Source: Agarilytica sp033852165 (lineage in GTDB: Bacteria; Pseudomonadota; Gammaproteobacteria; Pseudomonadales; Cellvibrionaceae). From it: a DNA stretch of 64,000 nt. The stretch is taken from positions 1-64,000 of the forward strand of contig JAWSUZ010000006.1 in assembly GCA_033852165.1 (NCBI GenBank). Direction: 5' to 3'. A program made the translations under genes and the position numbers. Below the pieces are notes generated by a model, which was given only the letters and a program-made list of their open reading frames with translations, made no database searches and was not told the DNA's origin. The first letter of the stretch is position 1; every line of letters begins with the position of its first letter. Below, piece by piece: positions 55,215 through 63,807 of the stretch.

Positions 55215-55664
55215 ATGAACATTATTGGCGTTGTTAATCGCTATTCAAAAAAAGCTGGCGACATGATCCCTCCCAGCCTTATCACCCTTGCAGGCAGAAT
55301 CGCTATATTCTTTGTGTTCTGGCGATCAGTTCAAACCAAAATTGACGGGTTCAGCGTAGGAGGGCAAAACTTCGCGTTCTGGAATCTTACCGGTAGCACA
55401 ACGATGTTATTCGAGTATGAGTACGGGCTACCTTATCCAACCATTGCGGCTCATTTGGCAACGTTTGGCGAGTTCTTTCTTTCAATTGGCTTACTACTTG
55501 GTTTTCTTACTCGCTTTAGCGCTATTGGCTTACTGATAATGACTGCCGTCATTCAATTTGTTTACCCCAGTAGCTGGACCGTCCATATTCTTTGGGCTGC
55601 TATATTGTTGTATTTGGCAAAATCTGGCGGAGGGGAATTATCTCTGGATCGGTTTTTCAGATAA
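55215..55664 (+). CDS. bufD-like: DoxX-family membrane protein of the bufferin operon
   Basis: 149 residues, four membrane segments (about 20-38, 68-92, 95-115, 120-140). The DoxX pattern is visible in LAGRIAIFFVFWRSVQTKIDG and HLATFGEFFLSIGLLLGFLTRF. DoxX proteins commonly end bufferin and related MNIO operons; a redox or metal-related membrane role is assumed, but the function is unproven. It starts 2 bp after bufC and is followed by a strong terminator. Confidence 0.88.
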   Translation: MNIIGVVNRYSKKAGDMIPPSLITLAGRIAIFFVFWRSVQTKIDGFSVGGQNFAFWNLTGSTTMLFEYEYGLPYPTIAAHLATFGEFFLSIGLLLGFLTRFSAIGLLIMTAVIQFVYPSSWTVHILWAAILLYLAKSGGGELSLDRFFR

Positions 55665-55688
55665 CAGTAATACGCAATAAAAACACAC

Positions 55689-55719
55689 AAAAAATGGGCC
55701 TACAAGGCCCATTTTTTAT
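55689..55719. terminator. Bidirectional terminator after the bufferin operon
   Basis: AAAAAATGGGCCT pairs with AGGCCCATTTTTT around ACA. It lies between the convergent doxX and phosphohexomutase genes and can end both. Confidence 0.92.
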
Positions 55720-55754
55720 TCTACATTTCAGCGGGTCAACTAAGCCCAAAAAAC

Positions 55755-57116
55755 TCAATCATCACACTTTTGAATAAGCGAAAGCAGCTCTTTGGTCTTT
55801 TCTTCCATTAAAGGAATGTCAGCTCTAGATTCCACGTTTAAGCGCAAAACAGGCTCGGTACTCGACATGCGAACATTAAAACGCCACTGTTCGAAAGCCA
55901 TCGATAAACCATCGACAGTTTCAATCGTCACCACATCCTTTGCATAATGCTCCTTGATGGACGACAAAATCGCAGGGGGATTATTAACGGTGCGATTAAT
56001 CTCACCACTGCAAGGGAAGCAGGCCACACGGTCAGCTACCATTTGAGACAAGGTTTTACCTTGAACGCTAATTAACTCTGCCACTAACAACCAAGGAATA
56101 TTGCCGTTATCACAGTAAGCAAATCGCTTAAAGTAATGATGCGCACTCATTTCTCCGCCGTAAATGGCATCCGCTTCTCGCATAACCGCTTTAATAAAGG
56201 CATGCCCCGTTTTACTTTGTACAGGAACCCCTCCCGCCTCAGTTACTTGAGCAATAGTATTCCAGGTCAACCTTGGGTCATGAACAATCTTCGCTCCAGG
56301 CGTTTTTGATAAAAACGCCTGAGCCAACAAACCGACTAGGTAATAACCCTCAATAAACTCGCCCGTCTCATCAAAGAAAAAACAGCGGTCAAAGTCTCCG
56401 TCCCACGCAATACCAAAATCAGCATTGTGCTCCTTTACGGCATCGATCGTTGCTTGGCGACGTTCGGGCAAAAGAGGATTCGGAATACCATTGGGAAAAG
56501 AACCGTCAGGTTCATGGTGAACTTTAATAAATTCAAAAGGTAAGCTAGCTTCCAGCGCATCAACAATTGCACCTGCGCCACCATTCCCGGCATTGCATAC
56601 GATTTTGAGAGGCTTAAGGTTTTTCAGGTCAATATACGAAAGCAAATGCGGAATATAATCCGTGCGTATATCGCGATGCTCAACGGCACCCTTATCCACA
56701 ACATCAGCAAAGCATCCCGCTTCAGCAATGGCCTTAATCTCATTCAGACCATCATCACCAGAAATCGGGCGAGATCCTTTCTTCACCAATTTCATTCCAT
56801 TGTAATCCATTGGATTATGACTGGCCGTCACACAGATACCGCCATCAACTCCCAAATGGAAGGTAGCGAAATAAACCTCTTCTGTTCCACACTCTCCGAT
56901 ATGTATGACGTCTGCCCCAGCATCCGTCAAGCCATCAACCAAGGCTGCCGTCAATGATTCGCTCGTTAAACGAATATCGTGACCCACAACGACTGTTTTG
57001 GCATTGAGGTACTCAACAAAAGCTCGCCCAACTCGGTAGGCAACATCTTCATTGAGTTCACTCGGAACCTTTCCTCTAATATCGTATGCTTTAAAACACT
57101 CTATGCTAATTTTCAC
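55755..57116 (-). CDS. manB/algC-like: Phosphomannomutase/phosphoglucomutase
   Basis: 453 residues, alpha-D-phosphohexomutase. Opening motif FKAYDIRGKVPSELNE; active-site phosphoserine in VTASHNPMDYNGMK; metal loop IAWDGDFDRCFFFD; sugar loop YGGEMSAHHYF; phosphate loop MSSTEPVLRLNVES. It interconverts hexose-1-P and hexose-6-P. It starts 8 bp after galU, so it most likely supplies glucose-1-P for UDP-glucose; mannose-1-P supply is also possible because the family is bifunctional. Confidence 0.93.
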   Translation of the reverse strand: MKISIECFKAYDIRGKVPSELNEDVAYRVGRAFVEYLNAKTVVVGHDIRLTSESLTAALVDGLTDAGADVIHIGECGTEEVYFATFHLGVDGGICVTASHNPMDYNGMKLVKKGSRPISGDDGLNEIKAIAEAGCFADVVDKGAVEHRDIRTDYIPHLLSYIDLKNLKPLKIVCNAGNGGAGAIVDALEASLPFEFIKVHHEPDGSFPNGIPNPLLPERRQATIDAVKEHNADFGIAWDGDFDRCFFFDETGEFIEGYYLVGLLAQAFLSKTPGAKIVHDPRLTWNTIAQVTEAGGVPVQSKTGHAFIKAVMREADAIYGGEMSAHHYFKRFAYCDNGNIPWLLVAELISVQGKTLSQMVADRVACFPCSGEINRTVNNPPAILSSIKEHYAKDVVTIETVDGLSMAFEQWRFNVRMSSTEPVLRLNVESRADIPLMEEKTKELLSLIQKCDD

Positions 57117-57124
57117 CGGAACCC

Positions 57125-57946
57125 TTATTGGCCATATACATTATTGTATACATAGTTGGTTGCTTCGACAAAACCAGCCACACTTCCACAATCAAAGCGC
57201 TCGCCTTTAAACTTATAAGCTAATACGCAGCCATCGGTCGCTTGCGTCATCAACGCATCCGTCAATTGAACTTCATCGTTTTTACCTGGAGGCGTACTTT
57301 CAAGAATTTCGAAAATATCAGGTGTTAAAATATAACGGCCAATGATCGCTAAGTTGCTTGGCGCATCTTTAGGGTCAGGTTTTTCCACCATTGTATTGAC
57401 CTGGTATATACCGTCTTTAATCTGCTCGCCACCAATAATGCCAAACTTATGGATCTCTTCTTCAGGCACTTCCTGAACAGCCACGATGCTGCAACGAAAT
57501 TGCTTAAACAGCTTAACCATTTGCGAAAGTACGCCGGTCTCAGCAACACAAAGGTCATCCGATAACACGACGCCAAACGGTTGATTGCCAATAAGGCGGC
57601 GACCGTTAAGAATAGCATCCCCAAGGCCTTTCATTTCTGCTTGGCGAGTAAACGAAAACGACCCTTTTCTCATCACGTCACGAATCGAATCAAGATACCC
57701 TTCTTTCGCCGTGCCTGCGATTTGGTGCTCTAACTCATAGCTCACATCAAAATGATCGGCGATAGCTCTTTTCCCGCGGCCTGTAACAAACCCGACTTCC
57801 GTTAAACCCGCTTCAATAGCCTCTTCAACTCCATATTGAACAAGCGGCTTGTTCACGACAGGAAGCATTTCTTTCGGCATTGACTTCGTTGCAGGAAGAA
57901 AGCGAGTTCCATAACCCGCTACAGGGAATAAGCACTTAGATATCAT
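57125..57946 (-). CDS. galU: UTP-glucose-1-phosphate uridylyltransferase
   Basis: 273 residues, shorter than E. coli GalU (302) but within the family range. The nucleotide-binding start is CLFPVAGYGTRFLPATKS, PKEMLPVVNKP follows, and sugar-binding VEKPDPKDAPSNLAIIGRYI and GERFDCGSVAGFVEA (core FDCGS) are present. It makes UDP-glucose, the donor for lipopolysaccharide, glucans and other surface sugars. First gene of a two-gene operon with the phosphohexomutase. Confidence 0.95.
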   Translation of the reverse strand: MISKCLFPVAGYGTRFLPATKSMPKEMLPVVNKPLVQYGVEEAIEAGLTEVGFVTGRGKRAIADHFDVSYELEHQIAGTAKEGYLDSIRDVMRKGSFSFTRQAEMKGLGDAILNGRRLIGNQPFGVVLSDDLCVAETGVLSQMVKLFKQFRCSIVAVQEVPEEEIHKFGIIGGEQIKDGIYQVNTMVEKPDPKDAPSNLAIIGRYILTPDIFEILESTPPGKNDEVQLTDALMTQATDGCVLAYKFKGERFDCGSVAGFVEATNYVYNNVYGQ

Positions 57947-58367
57947 GAGTTGTCACCTTGGCGTTGAACTTGAATACATAGAGGCTTTTATTTGTGTGTA
58001 CCACAGCCTCTTATGCAATAAATATGAGGACCTAAAATCAGGTCGGAATATACCACAAAGCCGAGAGAGTACGCGGTCTGTTATGGCACTGATATCGATT
58101 AATCACATCCGTCTTTTTAGGGGATATTCTACGTTCAATTTAACGAAAGTACTTACTGAGTCAAAAACCGAAGGCAAGCCGCACAAATATCAAACAAGCC
58201 GTTGGAACAGCGCCCAAATACGCCGACTTCACGTGAAAAAACAAGATTTCCCCCTGCTTGCTGGACAATCACCTTCAAGGCGTTAGAATGTCGAGCTCGC
58301 GAATACTGCGACTATATGACCAAGCCAAATCAATAAAGACAATTGGAACTACCGGAACCCTCGAAAG
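57947..58367. other. Intergenic region between galU and fabA
   Basis: 421 bp between divergent genes. A 113-codon frame from 57945 overlaps the galU start but has no ribosome-binding site or recognisable family. No FabR- or FadR-like palindrome was found by eye. Confidence 0.5.
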
Positions 58368-58892
58368 ATGCATAATTTCGAAGCACAACCTTCTTATTCA
58401 AAAGACGAGCTCATCTCCTGCGGAAACGGAGAGCTTTTTGGGCCCGGCAATGCACAACTGCCAATAGACAACATGCTGATGCTCGATCGTATCACTCACA
58501 TTTCAACAACCGGTGGTGAATACGGAAAAGGTGAAATCGTTGCTGAACTCGATATAACTCCAGACCTGTGGTTTTTTAACTGTCACTTCCCCACCGACCC
58601 CGTTATGCCAGGCTGCTTAGGCCTAGATGCTATGTGGCAGCTAGTAGGCTTCTTTCTTGGCTGGAAGGGCAATCAAGGCAAAGGCCGCGCATTAGGAGCA
58701 GGGGAAGTCAAATTCAAAGGGCAGGTATTGCCTACGGCGAAAAAAGTTACTTATAACATTAGCTTGAGACGTGTCATCGAAAGAAAGCTTATCATGGGCA
58801 TCGCAGACGGACGAGTTTCGGTCGACGGCAAAGAAATATACTTCGCAAAAGACCTACGTGTAGGCTTGTTCACCAACACGGACGCATTTTAA
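58368..58892 (+). CDS. fabA: 3-hydroxydecanoyl-ACP dehydratase/isomerase FabA
   Basis: 174 residues, hot-dog fold. The active-site His is in FFNCHFPTDPVMPGCLGLDA (core NCHFP), followed by MWQLVGFFLGW with the catalytic Asp helix; GRALGAGEVKFKGQVLP is the other conserved block. It dehydrates 3-hydroxydecanoyl-ACP and isomerises the product to cis-3-decenoyl-ACP, the branch point to unsaturated fatty acids. It lies 124 bp before fabB, its pathway partner. Confidence 0.97.
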   Translation: MHNFEAQPSYSKDELISCGNGELFGPGNAQLPIDNMLMLDRITHISTTGGEYGKGEIVAELDITPDLWFFNCHFPTDPVMPGCLGLDAMWQLVGFFLGWKGNQGKGRALGAGEVKFKGQVLPTAKKVTYNISLRRVIERKLIMGIADGRVSVDGKEIYFAKDLRVGLFTNTDAF

Positions 58893-58933
58893 AACGCCAG
58901 AGACTTGCTCTCAGCAATGGCATTCGACAAAAA

Positions 58934-58984
58934 GCTAAACAAAGTTTAGCGCTGTATAATAAGCGCCTTGTATTTAAAAGGCGC
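58934..58984 (+). promoter_or_regulatory. Candidate fabB promoter with palindromic operator and leader hairpin
   Basis: GCTAAACAAAGTTTAGC (58934-58950) is a perfect 7-bp inverted repeat immediately before TATAAT (58955-58960), so a bound repressor would cover the promoter spacer. Downstream GCGCCTT (58963-58969) and AAGGCGC (58978-58984) can pair in the leader. No good -35 box is visible, and the palindrome is not the E. coli FabR site. It could also be a weak fabA terminator. Confidence 0.45.
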
Positions 58985-59016
58985 ATAGCTATTAATTTTA
59001 TCCGACGAGGTCGACT

Positions 59017-60231
59017 ATGAAACGAGTTGTGGTTACGGGCATGGGAATTGTCTCTTGCATAGGCAACGATAAAGCCGCTGTTTTGGATTCACTTAAAACG
59101 GGTAAATCCGGCATTACGCACAACGAGTCTTACGCTGAGCAAAAATTCCGCAGCACCGTTTCAGGCTCTGTAAATATAGACCTAAGTGAACATATAGACC
59201 GTAAAGTATTGCGCTTTATGGGCGACGCTGCAGGCTTCAACTACATTGCAATGAAGCAGGCTATCGAAGATTCTGGCCTAACAGAAAGCGAAGTTTCTAA
59301 TGAGCGTACCGGCATCATCGTCGGCTCTGGCGGCGCATCAACCCGTAGCGTCGTTGAAGCAGCCGATATTATTCGCAGCCGTGGCGTTAAGCGTGCTGGC
59401 CCATACCGTGTTACACAGACTATGGGCAGCACAACTTCGGCTTGCCTAGCGACTCCGTTTAAGATCAAAGGCGTTAACTACTCTATCTCATCAGCATGTG
59501 CGACCAGCGCTCACTGCATTGGTAATGCAATGGAATTGATACAGCTCGGCAAACAGGATGTCGTATTCGCAGGCGGTGGTGAAGAAGAGCACTGGAGCCT
59601 AACTGGCCTATTCGATGCCATGGGCGCCTTATCCACCAAATATAACGACACACCAGACAAAGCTTCGCGCGCTTACGACGTAGACCGTGATGGATTTGTT
59701 ATTGCTGGCGGCGGAGCTTGTCTCGCAATAGAGTCTCTAGATCACGCACTCGCGCGTGGGGCCAAAATATACGGCGAACTAGTCGGCTACGGCGCCACTT
59801 CAGATGGATACGATATGGTAGCTCCCTCAGGTGAAGGCGCAGCACGCTGCATGAGAATGGCAATGAACACTGTCAACGGCGACATCGACTACATTAACTC
59901 TCACGGAACCAGCACTCCAGTTGGCGACGTTGCAGAATTAAAAGCGGTTAAAGAGATATTCACTGAAAATTCACCCTACATCAGCTCAACCAAATCCTTA
60001 ACAGGGCACTCTTTGGGTGCAACAGGTGCTCAGGAAGCCATATACAGTCTACTTATGATGGAAAATGACTTTATATGTGCCTCAGCTAATATTGAGAACC
60101 TTGATCCGTTAGCAAAAGGTCTGCGCATTGCAACAGAACTCGTTAACACCAAGCTCAATCGCGTCATGTCTAACAGCTTTGGCTTTGGCGGAACTAACGC
60201 TACTCTCATATTCCAACGCTACGAAGCATGA
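59017..60231 (+). CDS. fabB: 3-oxoacyl-ACP synthase I FabB
   Basis: 404 residues, KAS I. Catalytic Cys in SISSACATSAHCIGN, His in NSHGTSTPVGDVAEL and His in TKSLTGHSLGATGAQ, with the FGFGGTNATL end motif. It elongates cis-3-decenoyl-ACP made by FabA and general chains. It is distinct from the KAS II-like enzyme of the dar-like locus (no insert, normal spacing). A palindrome and TATAAT precede it, so it may have its own promoter after fabA. Confidence 0.97.
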   Translation: MKRVVVTGMGIVSCIGNDKAAVLDSLKTGKSGITHNESYAEQKFRSTVSGSVNIDLSEHIDRKVLRFMGDAAGFNYIAMKQAIEDSGLTESEVSNERTGIIVGSGGASTRSVVEAADIIRSRGVKRAGPYRVTQTMGSTTSACLATPFKIKGVNYSISSACATSAHCIGNAMELIQLGKQDVVFAGGGEEEHWSLTGLFDAMGALSTKYNDTPDKASRAYDVDRDGFVIAGGGACLAIESLDHALARGAKIYGELVGYGATSDGYDMVAPSGEGAARCMRMAMNTVNGDIDYINSHGTSTPVGDVAELKAVKEIFTENSPYISSTKSLTGHSLGATGAQEAIYSLLMMENDFICASANIENLDPLAKGLRIATELVNTKLNRVMSNSFGFGGTNATLIFQRYEA

Positions 60232-60273
60232 CCACTTCCCGCTGACCTGCAGAAAAGCAATAACGCTCTCGAA

Positions 60274-60295
60274 CCCCGCATCACTAGGTGCGGGG
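60274..60295 (+). terminator. Hairpin after fabB
   Basis: CCCCGCA and TGCGGGG pair around TCACTAGG, 43 bp after the fabB stop. There is no T run, so termination may be weak. Confidence 0.5.
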
Positions 60296-60410
60296 CAATT
60301 GAGTAAAGCATTAAAAGGAAAAGGACAAAACGGAGCTACAAAAGATCTAGCTTTTTATTCATAAACCAGAGAAAAGTACCTGCGAGTCGGAAATCTGAAC
60401 CCGGCTTTAA

Positions 60411-61283
60411 TTATTCGGTACGTACGCCAGATATAGCCTGATTGCGCTCAATGTAATTTTGTACAAGCGCCTTAAGCCCCTTACGCCAAGAAATGTACTG
60501 AACACCAAAATTTCGAGTAATCCTATCCCCTTCCAGTAAGGCATTCCCCGCTAAAAGTCGGCCTTTATTTCCAACTTCCGATACGACAGGGAGCTCAGCC
60601 GGACATGAAAAATCCGACTGTAATATTCTGACAAGCGCATCAGAGAATTCAGCTTCAGAACACTTATCCGAGCCGCGAATATGAAATACGCCCCAGTTTT
60701 GAGCCCCGAAAATCACCTGCCTAATTACGGCAAGAACAATATTAGTGAGCGAACCAACACTAATCGGGCGAGCAAAGTCATGATCAGAGACAATCACCTG
60801 CTGGCCTTTCATTAGCCTAGGAATAAAGTGATCGAGCATATTTTCCTGCTCGCCCCCCAGCACCCAACTTAAACGCAAGATTAGATGCTGACTGACGGTC
60901 GAACAGCTATTTTCGAGCGTCAGAAGATGTTTTCCGTTTTCATCCTGAGGAGCCGGGGTAGAATATTCGTCTAGGCCTCCCTCTTCTATCACGCCATCAA
61001 ACACACGATAGGAGGAGAAATGGATAAGGGGGATGGTGCAGTCAGAACATACCTGCGACAAACTGTTTAAAGCTTGCTCTTCTTCACTATAAAAAGAAGA
61101 GCCTGGACTGTAATTAACAACAGCACAGGGTAGCACTCTTTGACAATACGCCTTTAGGGCAGACGCATCACTCCAATCCAGGTCATCTGGAGAGATAAGT
61201 TCGAGAGAGCCCTCTTCAAACACTTCTTTCAAAGTGCTTTGAAACTCTCCCGGCAAACTACGTAAAAGTACCTTAAAGCCCAA
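60411..61283 (-). CDS. RmlD-like NAD(P)-dependent sugar-nucleotide reductase family protein
   Basis: 290 residues, short-chain dehydrogenase fold. VVNYSPG, PLIHFSSYRVFDG and LILRLSWVLGGEQENMLDHF (core RLSWVLG) match dTDP-4-dehydrorhamnose reductases. However, the N-terminus lacks a clear GxxGxxG loop (MGFKVLLRSLPGEF) and the expected Tyr-xxx-Lys pair is not evident near YSTPAPQDENGKH, so catalysis as RmlD is doubtful. It follows ssb after 14 bp in the same direction. The real function is not known. Confidence 0.65.
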   Translation of the reverse strand: MGFKVLLRSLPGEFQSTLKEVFEEGSLELISPDDLDWSDASALKAYCQRVLPCAVVNYSPGSSFYSEEEQALNSLSQVCSDCTIPLIHFSSYRVFDGVIEEGGLDEYSTPAPQDENGKHLLTLENSCSTVSQHLILRLSWVLGGEQENMLDHFIPRLMKGQQVIVSDHDFARPISVGSLTNIVLAVIRQVIFGAQNWGVFHIRGSDKCSEAEFSDALVRILQSDFSCPAELPVVSEVGNKGRLLAGNALLEGDRITRNFGVQYISWRKGLKALVQNYIERNQAISGVRTE

Positions 61284-61297
61284 TAGATTAACCTACC

Positions 61298-61984
61298 TTA
61301 GAAAGGGATATCATCATCAAAACTGTCCATACCTGGAGCGGGAGCAGCCGCAGGTGCTTGCTGAGGTTGACCGCCCTGAGCGCCACTTTCCCCTTCTCCT
61401 TTTTGCGGAGCATTTTGATAGGCTGGCTGAGCTTGCTGTGGAGGCGTGCCTGGGTTAGGAGACGGGTTGTTTTGATAAGCTGCCTGTTGAGGTTGTTGTT
61501 GAGGTTGTTGTTGAGGTTGTTGTTGAGGTTGTTGTTGAGGTTGTTGTTGAGGTTGTTGTTGAGGCTGTTGTTGGGGAGCGCCTTGACCGCCACCCGGCCC
61601 CATGGCTGGAGCCTGCTGTCCAAAGCCTCCACCTGGAGCGCCTTCGCCACGAGAATCCAACATTTGCATTTCGCTGGCGACGATCTCAGTTGTATAACGA
61701 TCTTGACCGCTTTGATCCTGCCACTTACGCGTCTGCAACCGGCCTTCGACGTAAATTTTACTTCCCTTTTTTAAATACTCGCCAGCTATTTCCGCTAGAC
61801 GGTTAAAAAATACAATTCTGTGCCATTCCGTTCGCTCTTGCATCTGCCCCGTCTGCTTGTCTTTCCATGAATCAGAGGTCGCGACACTGAGATTTGTAAT
61901 CGCCGACCCACCAGCTGAATAACGGGTTTCCGGGTCTTGGCCACAATTGCCGACGATAATGACTTTGTTAATGCCTCTGGCCAC
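61298..61984 (-). CDS. ssb: Single-stranded DNA-binding protein with long Gln-rich linker
   Basis: 228 residues. The OB fold (1 to about 110) begins ARGINKVIIVGNCGQDPETRY and holds WHRIVFFNRLAEIAGEYLKKG. The acidic partner-binding tip is DSFDDDIPF. The linker (about 115-215) is Gly/Pro/Gln-rich, with a Pro-Gln-Gln-Gln repeat of about seven copies encoded by a 12-bp tandem repeat (about 61487-61577). SSB coats single-stranded DNA and recruits repair proteins by its tail. No LexA box was seen upstream. Confidence 0.96.
   Translation of the reverse strand: MARGINKVIIVGNCGQDPETRYSAGGSAITNLSVATSDSWKDKQTGQMQERTEWHRIVFFNRLAEIAGEYLKKGSKIYVEGRLQTRKWQDQSGQDRYTTEIVASEMQMLDSRGEGAPGGGFGQQAPAMGPGGGQGAPQQQPQQQPQQQPQQQPQQQPQQQPQQQPQQAAYQNNPSPNPGTPPQQAQPAYQNAPQKGEGESGAQGGQPQQAPAAAPAPGMDSFDDDIPF
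61487..61577. repeat. 12-bp tandem repeat inside the ssb linker
   Basis: GGTTGTTGTTGA is repeated about seven times without interruption, encoding Pro-Gln-Gln-Gln on the minus strand. A multiple of three keeps the frame when copy number changes. Confidence 0.93.
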
Positions 61985-62089
61985 GAGTTCTTCCTCTTTG
62001 ATTAATTAATATGCACTCATAATGAGGGTATTCTATCGACTTTTAAACCGTCGCGCTCGGTTTCAAATCACTTTCAGATCGACAGCGGC

Positions 62090-63415
62090 TTACGCGTGAA
62101 ATTTCTGCAACGCAGCCGGATCTAATACAGTCCTATCCACTTTCAGGTAGAGTAATGATTCTTCTTGGGAAAAGAACACCTCTTCAACACCAGAAATACC
62201 CTCAATCTCTCGTAAATCTTCATCATCACTGTACTGCAAACAAATACTAGATAGATGCCTCGGCGGCGACATAAACGAAGCCACAACAAACCATACTGCA
62301 GCTATACCAGCTGAAAAAGCAAAAACAGCCGTAATCGAATACGTTTGCATCACCCAACCTCCAATAGTACCGCCACAAAACGCACCTAAAAACTGACTGG
62401 TCGAATATAAACCCATTGCCGTTCCTTTCGTGCCAGCCGGAGATATCTTGCTCACCAATGAAGGCAGCATTGCCTCCAGCAGGTTAAACGCAACGAAGAA
62501 GCCAAACACTAAGAGCACCAAGGGCAATGCTACTTGAGAATAACCAACTAATAAAAACGAACAGACCGTAAGAAGCCCAACTGCACATAGAAATACAGGC
62601 TTAATCTTTCGCTTCTTTTCCGCGTAAAGCATAAATGGAAGCATTACAATAAAAGCTAAACCCAACACGGGTAGGTACAGCATCCAGTGGGCATCACGAG
62701 ACAGCGAAAGAGAGGTCTCTAAAACCGACGGAATACTGACAAAGCTCGCCATCAAAATGCAATGTAACGAAAAGATCCCCCAGTTTAGGCGTAACAGATG
62801 GAAGTTCCGAATCGTTTTATAAACAAGAGCAGGCGTTGTTGCCACATCTCGATGCGCGGCATTAGCTTTAGGCGTCGGCACTAGAAAAATCACGATCAAT
62901 ATCCCAACCGCAGATAACAGCACCGAAAGCGCAAAGATACCCGAAAGGCCGGACGCTGCGGCTAGCGCAGGCCCTAAAATCATTGCTACAGAAAACGATA
63001 AGCCAATCGATGCTCCAATTGCGGCCATCGCTTTAGTTCGGTTTTCTTCGGAGGTTAGATCCGCCACCATTGCCATGATAGTACTGGCGATTGCACCACT
63101 GCCTTGTAACGCTCTTCCGAGAATTAAGCCCTCTATGCTATTTGCCGTAGCAGCAACAAGACTGCCAACAGCAAAGATAATAAGGCCTGTAATGATCACG
63201 GGTTTACGGCCGATTACATCTGAAAACAAGCCAAGAGGTATTTGAAAACAAGCCTGAGTTAAACCGTATATCCCAAGTGCTAGCCCTAGCAACAGGGGAG
63301 TGGCGCCTTCATATTCAGCGCCATAAAGCATCAATACAGGCAAAACCATAAACAGGCCGAGCATGCGAAAAGCATATAGTAACGCGAGAGAGGTAACGGT
63401 GCGCACTTCTGACAA
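62090..63415 (-). CDS. MFS transporter, YajR-like
   Basis: 441 residues, twelve membrane segments. Loop 2-3 signature GLFSDVIGRKPVIITG and LGRALQGSGAIASTIMAMVAD are typical of drug/proton antiporters. The C-terminal 65 residues (SICLQYSDDEDLREIEGISG, VEEVFFSQEES) form a soluble ferredoxin-like domain as in YajR. An MFS gene next to ssb is common in Pseudomonas-like genomes, where uvrA lies on the other side; uvrA is not visible here. The substrate is unknown. Confidence 0.9.
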   Translation of the reverse strand: MSEVRTVTSLALLYAFRMLGLFMVLPVLMLYGAEYEGATPLLLGLALGIYGLTQACFQIPLGLFSDVIGRKPVIITGLIIFAVGSLVAATANSIEGLILGRALQGSGAIASTIMAMVADLTSEENRTKAMAAIGASIGLSFSVAMILGPALAAASGLSGIFALSVLLSAVGILIVIFLVPTPKANAAHRDVATTPALVYKTIRNFHLLRLNWGIFSLHCILMASFVSIPSVLETSLSLSRDAHWMLYLPVLGLAFIVMLPFMLYAEKKRKIKPVFLCAVGLLTVCSFLLVGYSQVALPLVLLVFGFFVAFNLLEAMLPSLVSKISPAGTKGTAMGLYSTSQFLGAFCGGTIGGWVMQTYSITAVFAFSAGIAAVWFVVASFMSPPRHLSSICLQYSDDEDLREIEGISGVEEVFFSQEESLLYLKVDRTVLDPAALQKFHA

Positions 63416-63807
63416 TGCCGATTCTCCAAGGATAAAAAACGGGTGATTTTAGCAGCCTATAAATCGAGAGAACAGAAAACCTTGAGCGTTTGAACAAATA
63501 AAATATAAGCGAGCCAAATAAGTACAATTTTCATTGCTCTAACGGCTGATTTTGCAGCAAACACCCTCGGCTCACAAAAACGACTGCTCTCGCCTCACCT
63601 ACACGTGTACAGGGTTGAATTTACTCGGAACCGCAAGATGCCTCACCCACTCTCTTCATCTTGACTGTCGATTTGCGTTACAATATGTGAACTCATCGCA
63701 GTTCGTATGTTTTTCACCCAAAACCAACCCGGCACACGCCAGCCTTTGCACGCGTGATGTATAAATTTAGGTAATGACGTGTCAAATTCTATGCAGGGTA
63801 ATAAACC
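63416..63807. other. Intergenic region between the MFS gene and the right-edge gene
   Basis: 392 bp between divergent genes. Short frames here have no ribosome-binding site or family resemblance. I see no uvrA start, repeat or RNA. Confidence 0.5.

Noticed and set aside
57945..58286. 113-codon plus-strand frame overlapping the galU start
   Set aside because: It has no ribosome-binding site, an odd composition and no family resemblance, and it overlaps the start of a conserved gene.
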